A stretch of DNA of 64,000 nucleotides from positions 30,000,017-30,064,016 of the forward strand of contig OX359269.1 of NCBI GenBank assembly GCA_947179155.2, written 5' to 3'. The stretch comes from Hedera helix (taxonomy: Eukaryota > Streptophyta > Magnoliopsida > Apiales > Araliaceae). A model generated the notes under the pieces. The model was not told the origin of the DNA, ran no database searches, and saw only the letters and a program-made list of their open reading frames with translations. The translations under genes and the position numbers were made by a program. Shown piece after piece: positions 58,740-64,000 of this stretch (position 1 is its first letter; the number at the start of each line of letters is the position of its first letter).

Positions 58740-60720
58740 GTTTACTAACCTGAACAGGAGGGCAAAATCGTCATTTCACACGGCCTGCGAGAGGGAGTGG
58801 TGAATTGCAGCACAGTCATGACAAGCAAACACGACAACGAATTGACATCGAATTTCGCGATATAAAGATACGAATTAATCCAAACAAACCGAAACGATCA
58901 ATACATCACACCAACAGTCCCCAGATTGCAAGATACAAACAATACAGTGAAAATGATGATTTAAGACTACGTGACACGAAAATCGAGAAAAGGAAGCCGG
59001 GCGGCCGCAGATGTATTTGCGGCCAACGACATTTGGGCATTTTCGTGGCTCGAGGAAACACATGGCAGCCGAGGCGGCGACTCAGACGGCGACAGCAGGC
59101 AACCGCAGATGGATCTGCGGCCAGCCGTAGATGCACATGCGGCTGCTCCCAGACTTCTATACAACGGCCATTTGTGCGTCCGGGAGAGGGAGAGAAAAAA
59201 AGAGGGAAGGGATAGAGAGAGAAAGCGAGATTATAGAGAGAGAAACCCACGGGTTTGGCAAAAAGGAGGGTTTGTCCTTGTTTTTTGCTCCAATATTTAT
59301 TCAATCTCGTGTTATATATTTGATAGTGAAGTATAAAGCGATTCTTGACATATTACAAGGTGAAAAATGGCGTTTCTTGAAGTTTTAGCTTGTTTTATTT
59401 TCATAATTTCTTGTTGTTGGGTTGTTTGAATGTAGTATTTTGTTGTATTAATAAGGATCCATGGATTAGGGATGATTAGTGAGGGTTCCGTCGGAACGAA
59501 ATTTCCTTCTAGTATCCCGATGATATCCGTATGGTGATGTATAGTTTATTATGGTAATGCATTGTTCATAGTGTGTTAACTTGGTATTTTAGGTTATTGT
59601 GGCGTAGTAGTAAATCTTGTGTCATCGAGTTTTCTATTGTATCCATATTATTGTTGTGTGTTGATTTTGGGATTGTGAGCCTAGGAATGAAATCATTGTG
59701 ATCAAATTCCAAAGATGGACCAAATTTTGGTATATGTAGTTACGGCGACGTGCCCTTTATTGTACATATGTAAATGTCGGGCCTTAAAATAATATCGAGT
59801 CGAAATCGGGTTTAAGGCCCCGTAATAGTGGAATATGTGATTGTGGGTGTTTGAGATTATTTAGATGGCTCACATGCCCATGAATAGCCCCGGCACAATT
59901 TTGAACGCTTGATTTGATTTGCGACATGAAAAGCGATTTTACAAAAAAAAAAAAAAACAAAACGATAAAGACTTTCTAAAAGCAATCAAAGTAGGATATT
60001 AGATGAAAATGCTACAATCGTTTTTTTAAAACATCATAAAAAAATAACTTTGCAAAAATAGATGAACGTTTTTTATTAAACTTTGGTGTATAGGGTTAAA
60101 GAGCTCCTAGAAGTTACCTTCTTTTTATTTTACTTTACTATCAAAAGGCAATGTATAGTCTCGATTCCTATTTGATGAAAGTTTAAAAACCCTTGTTTTT
60201 CTAAAACGGCACCTAAATAAAAACCTCATCGTTTTTTAAATTAAAATCAATGTCTACTATAAAGTAAAGCCTTTTCGTATGGATCGAAAGACGTTCAAAA
60301 AACGCTTGTCAGATAAAACACATTTTTTTTTACAAAAGAATCAAGGCGGCTTTTCATGCAAAATTCACCACAATATGCATTTAGGCACACACACACACAT
60401 ACATATTTTAGGGTTTTAAAAGGATAGGAAAGCATCAAGATTGCGGTAACCATGTTTTCACGAAAGTCGAGGGGTGCCTAACACCTTCCCCTTACTTAAG
60501 CAAGCCCCCGAACTTTGCGAATCTCGATTTGCAGGCCAATTAATTCGGAGTCATATATGAGCCAACACGATTGCGAAAACTAAAACTCGGATGAGTTGGT
60601 ACATCCATTTCAAACATACCAACTGGCGACTCTGGTCAATTGGCTCATCATAAAATCAACCTTTCAAACCTCGTCGACACTTGTGTCGATCTTTTCCAAA
60701 AATCACCTCTCATGATTAAA
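58740..60720 (+). mobile_element. Remnant of an unclassified LTR-type repeat
   Basis: Base composition rises abruptly at 58,740. Features in order: a GC-rich segment with three hairpin-forming repeats (58,998-59,145); purine-rich 'GAGAGGGAGAGAAAAAAAGAGGG' (59,180-59,245); long non-coding sequence of LTR-like style with 'GTTCCGTCGGAACGAAATTT' (59,484); 'GAGGGGTGCCTAACACCTTCCCC' at 60,468, a hairpin-like word common in plant Ty3/Ogre-type repeats; and 'AACTGGCGACTCTGG' at 60,620, which resembles the tRNA-Arg-type primer site of Ogre elements. No coding domain is seen. Overlapping open frames at 58,805-59,388 are Arg/Cys-rich by-products of GC-rich repeats. Boundaries and class are inference. 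Confidence 0.4.
58998..59145. repeat. Three hairpin-forming GC-rich repeats
   Basis: CCGCAGATGTATTTGCGGCC (about 59,005), CCGCAGATGGATCTGCGGCC (about 59,104) and CCGTAGATGCACATGCGGCT (about 59,125). Each is an imperfect palindrome with arms CCGCA/TGCGG around an ATG-AT core. Confidence 0.9.
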
Positions 60721-62073
60721 AGGCTAAAATTGGAAAGGGTAATTATTAATAGGAGACGATTTTCCCGGCGTCAACAATTATAGTTTTTTTTAAAAAGGAC
60801 AAAAATTCACGAAATAGGAGAAGCGAAATATTACCAACTTTGAGCATAAAAATAAATAAGCGATATATATGGAGAAAATAATTGAATTAATTGAGAGAAA
60901 TAAATTAATTTACTAAAGAGTGATGACAAAAATAAAGAGAATAGAAAGTGAGGCTTATTATTGGGAGACAAAGTTGAATATCTTTTTTGAAAAATGATTA
61001 ATGAATCTCAAATTCGTAAGTCATTTTCTTAAGATAAAAGAAGAGTTTTTCGTTGATTAAAAATTATTTTATAATTGATCGTATTATTCTTGGTATGTCA
61101 AATATTGAAAAATCAAAAAAACATTTTTTAAAAAGCGTTTTACTTGAAATAAACTGAACCCAAGTACTCTCGTACTCCATTACAAATAAAATAAGACGAA
61201 CACATCCCTAAGGTCACAAACACATCCCTAAGGGTCTTGACGTAAGGGTCCTGAACGCATCCTAAGGATTTCAAGCACATTCCAATGGACCGAACATATC
61301 CACGGTGATAAAAATATGTAATTGCAAATACAAAGTTTTTATTGTAAACTTAACAAATACAGGTTAGACTTACATAAATTAGATTAATTTTAAAATATTC
61401 TTAATATTTATTTTAAGCGAATTGAAAGTAATAATTAGGACCTACATAAAAGAGAAAATAAGAGATTAAGGAAAATAAGACGAGAGAGAGAGAGTATGAG
61501 TTGATATTTCTTTCTTTCTTTTTCATATCATACAGTTTCACTAAATAACTTTATTTTATTTTATTTATTGTTAATTTCTTTTTAGTAGCAAATCAAACTT
61601 TTTTTTTATGAAATGGAGCGAGCATATGAGATTTTCTCCAGTGCAGGGTTTTAAAAGTTGCCTACTAAAATATATGATATTTTCATTCACCATGAAATTT
61701 TAGTTTCACTGCATAAGCAAAGTTAAGGTCCTGTCAGAGTGTCAGTCTCAGCATTGAGGATTCTGTTAAAGATGAGAGCGTTCAACTTCTGACCTTAATC
61801 TTGAAGGGGCACAAAAGGAACACTTATTTTACAATTAATTTGTAAAATTCTAAAACTCAAAATTAATGTAATTTAGTTCAGGTTTTGAATTTAGTTAGTT
61901 TATAATTATTATATCTGTTTGAATTAAAATTAAATAACTTTATATTAATTTTGAATTTTAAAATTTTACAAATTGACTTTTAAAAGTAAAAATATATTAT
62001 CTTTAATTTTAAAATAAAGAAAATATTTTGGACGACTATTTTTGTCGGAAATAAACTAATTTAAGCCATAATT
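60721..62073. other. Non-coding spacer, no gene seen
   Basis: AT-rich. It holds a loose tandem of 'CACATCCCTAAGG' words (61,200-61,300) and a short (GA)n run (61,481-61,494). No coding region. Confidence 0.5.
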
Positions 62074-62548
62074 TCGTGGGAAATAGTAGTTTTCCTTGTA
62101 GTTATATTAAGTGTGACCTACATAAAGGGAAATAGATGCATTTATTGCATTTTTGATATGAGGAGAAAAATTGAAGTCTTCATGCTATAGTAATTAGTTT
62201 CTTTCTCATTTATATTTATGACACGTAACAGGCCGTACAATAATTACTCTATTCGTTTTTTTAATTGATATTTTAAGTAAGCATATAAAAATTAAAAAAT
62301 ATAATTAATACTTTATCTGATTGAATAAAATGAATATAAATTTCAAAATTAACTCTCAAAATTCATTGAAAAAGCTAAAATATTAAAATATTAATATTTA
62401 ATGTAGAGATAATATGCTAAACTAAGTCATTAATATTTTTTTGTAATTTATACATGATAAATAAAAATTAATAAATTTCGTTCTCTATAAATTATTTAAA
62501 CTTATTTAAAAAGTCAAACATTGAACGTGATATTCTAATAAGTAATTA

Positions 62549-62556
<8 letters not shown>
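62074..62556 (+). repeat. Third, diverged partial copy (C) of the duplicated unit
   Basis: Resembles 11,900-12,095 and 54,330-54,605. The shared words in order are 'GTGGGAAATA(A/G)TAG', 'GACCT(T)ACATAAAGGGAAATAGA', 'GCATTT.TTGATATGAGGAGAA', 'ACAATAATTACT', and 'CAAACATTGAACGTGATATTC' ending at 'AATTATGCATATA'. It is clearly older than the A/B pair. It stops where the (TA)n tract and the pararetrovirus-like sequence begin. Confidence 0.8.

Positions 62557-62582
<26 letters not shown>
62552..62582. repeat. (AT)n tract at the pararetrovirus junction
   Basis: A pure AT run joining copy C to the viral-like sequence. Copies A and B read 'ATGCATATAGTAAGTCA' here, so the run marks the breakpoint. 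Confidence 0.95.
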
Positions 62583-62584
<2 letters not shown>

Positions 62585-62836
62585 CTAGAAAATATTAAAC
62601 AATATTTGGATGGTACGATCAGAATAAGTTTTGATGATTCTAGACTTAGAATATCTTTAATAATAGAAGATGTGGCCAATACTATTGCATTGTCTAGAAA
62701 AAATTTAGAATTACCAAGTAAAACTACACTTCAGAATATTAAGTTAAAAGAAATTATTAGTGAAGGTCAAATTAGTCAACCCTGTTATAATAATAAATCT
62801 GTTAGTCAAAATAAAGATGATGAACAACAATTATAA
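62582..62836 (+). pseudogene. Pararetrovirus-like movement protein, C-terminal fragment
   Basis: An open stretch starting directly at the AT tract, homologous to the part of the left-edge movement-protein frame that begins about 85 codons before its end (shared NIKQYLD and SRLR...IEDVA/IEDIA words). The whole N-terminal two thirds, including the conserved 30K core, is missing, so the fragment cannot work. It ends at TAA 62,834-62,836. Confidence 0.75.
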
Positions 62837-63617
62837 CCTACACAGTCAGATTTCAAAACAAAAGCAGTTCATCACCAACTTAGAGTTATACAAAAAAACT
62901 TTAACGTTAAATGGAAAAAAATTAACTAATAATTTTAATTCAAAAGAAATTAAAAATAAAAGACATCAATTTCGTAAAAATCATAATAAAACTGATAGAG
63001 AAAAAATAGTTAATAAATGGAAAAGATTTATTTTAAAAGAAAAAATAAATATTACTTTTTATATTTAGAATGAAAAATATTATGGTAAATGTAATGTGAT
63101 TACTAAAAATCAATGGGTAAAAGAAGATAAGTCAAAAAATTCTCCTAGTCATTGGAAACAGTTATTCTATCAGTTAAAAACACATCTGTTGTTGAAAGTC
63201 CTTTTAAAATTTCAGATGGTAATAATGATGATAAAAAAAAATAATTGAACAAAATAATTTTACTAACCAGTACTTGGCAACAATAAGTAAATAGTTAGAT
63301 AAAATTGAAAAAAAAAAATTGAAGATAAAATTCTCAGTCAAGATCATAGTGATAAAATTGGAAAACCTTTGTTAAACTTACCTCAGAACATGCAAGGTCA
63401 AGAATTATCCAATTCTAATAAAGAATTAATTAAAACGTTATATAAATTATTTAAGAAATTAGATAAACCTGAATCTAGTAAAACTAAGACTTTAACTGTC
63501 ATTGAAAAATATGACAGTAAAAATGAGAATCCTAATAGTAGTGAGTCAAATACTGAAATTGAGAATTAATTTAGAAAATTAACTTTTAAAAATTCAACTA
63601 TTAGTAGTCAAACTTAA
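62837..63617 (+). pseudogene. Pararetrovirus-like Lys/Asn-rich linker, decayed
   Basis: Reads mostly in one frame but with many stops (for example 62,927, 63,066, 63,567 and 63,615). It is very rich in Lys, Asn, Ser and Glu. The segment near 63,045-63,160 matches the left-edge sequence at 1-226. It connects the movement-protein and capsid-like parts, so the original was probably one polyprotein. Confidence 0.6.
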
Positions 63618-64000
63618 AATTGGTATTCTAAACCAACCCCTCCAGACTTACAGTTTGAAGAAAGGAATTTAGATAATCAATTTTCTGTTTCTGTTAATAA
63701 AATTTATGAATGGAACATAGATGACCTTAGTGAACAAGAATTATTAAATAAATTAAATCACATGTCCATGGTAGCTAATAGTTATTTAACTACTTTCCAC
63801 TACTTAGGACAGCCTAAGATTGTTAAACTATTGGCTAGTGGATTTACTGGTATTCTTAGATCTTGGTGGAAAAAATACCTTACTGAAGAATCCAGATATT
63901 CTATTATTCATGCAGTTCAATGTGATAATGAAGATAACCCTATATTTGATGAAACCCTTGGTTTAGGCCCCCCTGATGGAGTTAATACCTTAATTTCTAT
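63618..64000 (+). pseudogene. Pararetrovirus-like capsid/Gag-like domain, 5' part, runs off window
   Basis: One open frame of 127 complete codons from the stop at 63,615-63,617 to the window end, with no stop inside. It starts in a 'WYSKPTPPDLQFEE' segment, then 'IYEWNIDDLSE' and 'LLASGFTGILRSWWKKYL', a Trp-Trp-containing helix pattern typical of Gag/capsid domains of reverse-transcribing elements. By its place after the movement protein I read it as the capsid part of a caulimovirid-type polyprotein. Protease and RT, if present, lie beyond the window. It is better kept than the upstream parts. Confidence 0.65.

Noticed and set aside
58805..59388. Several overlapping frames of 60-136 codons on both strands
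   Set aside because: GC-rich repeats give open frames on all strands; the translations are Arg/Cys/Ser-rich and mutually exclusive, with no domain.
1..64000. CRISPR arrays, prokaryotic promoters, operons and ribosome-binding sites
   Set aside because: All evidence points to plant nuclear DNA; the tandem repeats present have no unique spacers of CRISPR type.

Overview
This window looks like nuclear DNA of a flowering plant. It is strongly AT-rich and has no compact operon-like gene layout. Almost everything recognisable is a plant transposable element: Ty1/copia, Ty3 chromovirus of Tekay/Del type, TRIM, CACTA, Mutator-like, hAT-like and Harbinger-like. There is also an endogenous pararetrovirus-like sequence and a decayed plant-mobile-domain (PMD) gene. 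I found no intact host protein gene, tRNA, rRNA or CRISPR array. Every long coding region seen is broken by stops or frameshifts.

The organising feature is a segmental duplication. Copy A (about 2,332-14,850) and copy B (about 23,095-57,972) share the same order of unique sequence, the same copia insertion at the same target, the same Mutator-like foldback element and the same small Harbinger-like MITE. Copy B has been swollen by later nested insertions: a Tekay-type Ty3 element (24,348-39,746) which itself holds a deletion-derivative of another Ty3 element on the minus strand (32,792-37,617); a 1.5-kb unclassified insertion and a truncated CACTA element inside the copia copy; a 3.8-kb solo LTR (48,421-52,247, duplicated GAATA); a hAT-like MITE (54,687-54,872, 8-bp duplication); and a TRIM (54,955-55,571). 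A short third copy of the duplicated unit survives at 62,074-62,556.

The spacer between the copies (14,851-23,094) holds a minus-strand PMD pseudogene (about 15,960-17,051), a 110-bp tandem array built of AT-rich palindromes (18,650-19,490) and a partial minus-strand Ty3 LTR rich in WRKY-type W-box motifs (about 20,580-22,053).

Both window edges carry related pararetrovirus-like sequence in divergent orientation. A movement-protein-like reading frame with one internal stop lies on the minus strand at the left edge. At the right edge, on the plus strand, is the C-terminal part of the same protein followed by a linker and a capsid/Gag-like domain that runs off the window. Both lie close to (TA)n tracts, and the right one breaks into the third copy of the duplicated unit exactly at such a tract. 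Between 58,740 and 60,720 there are remains of another, unclassified LTR-type repeat with GC-rich hairpin motifs.
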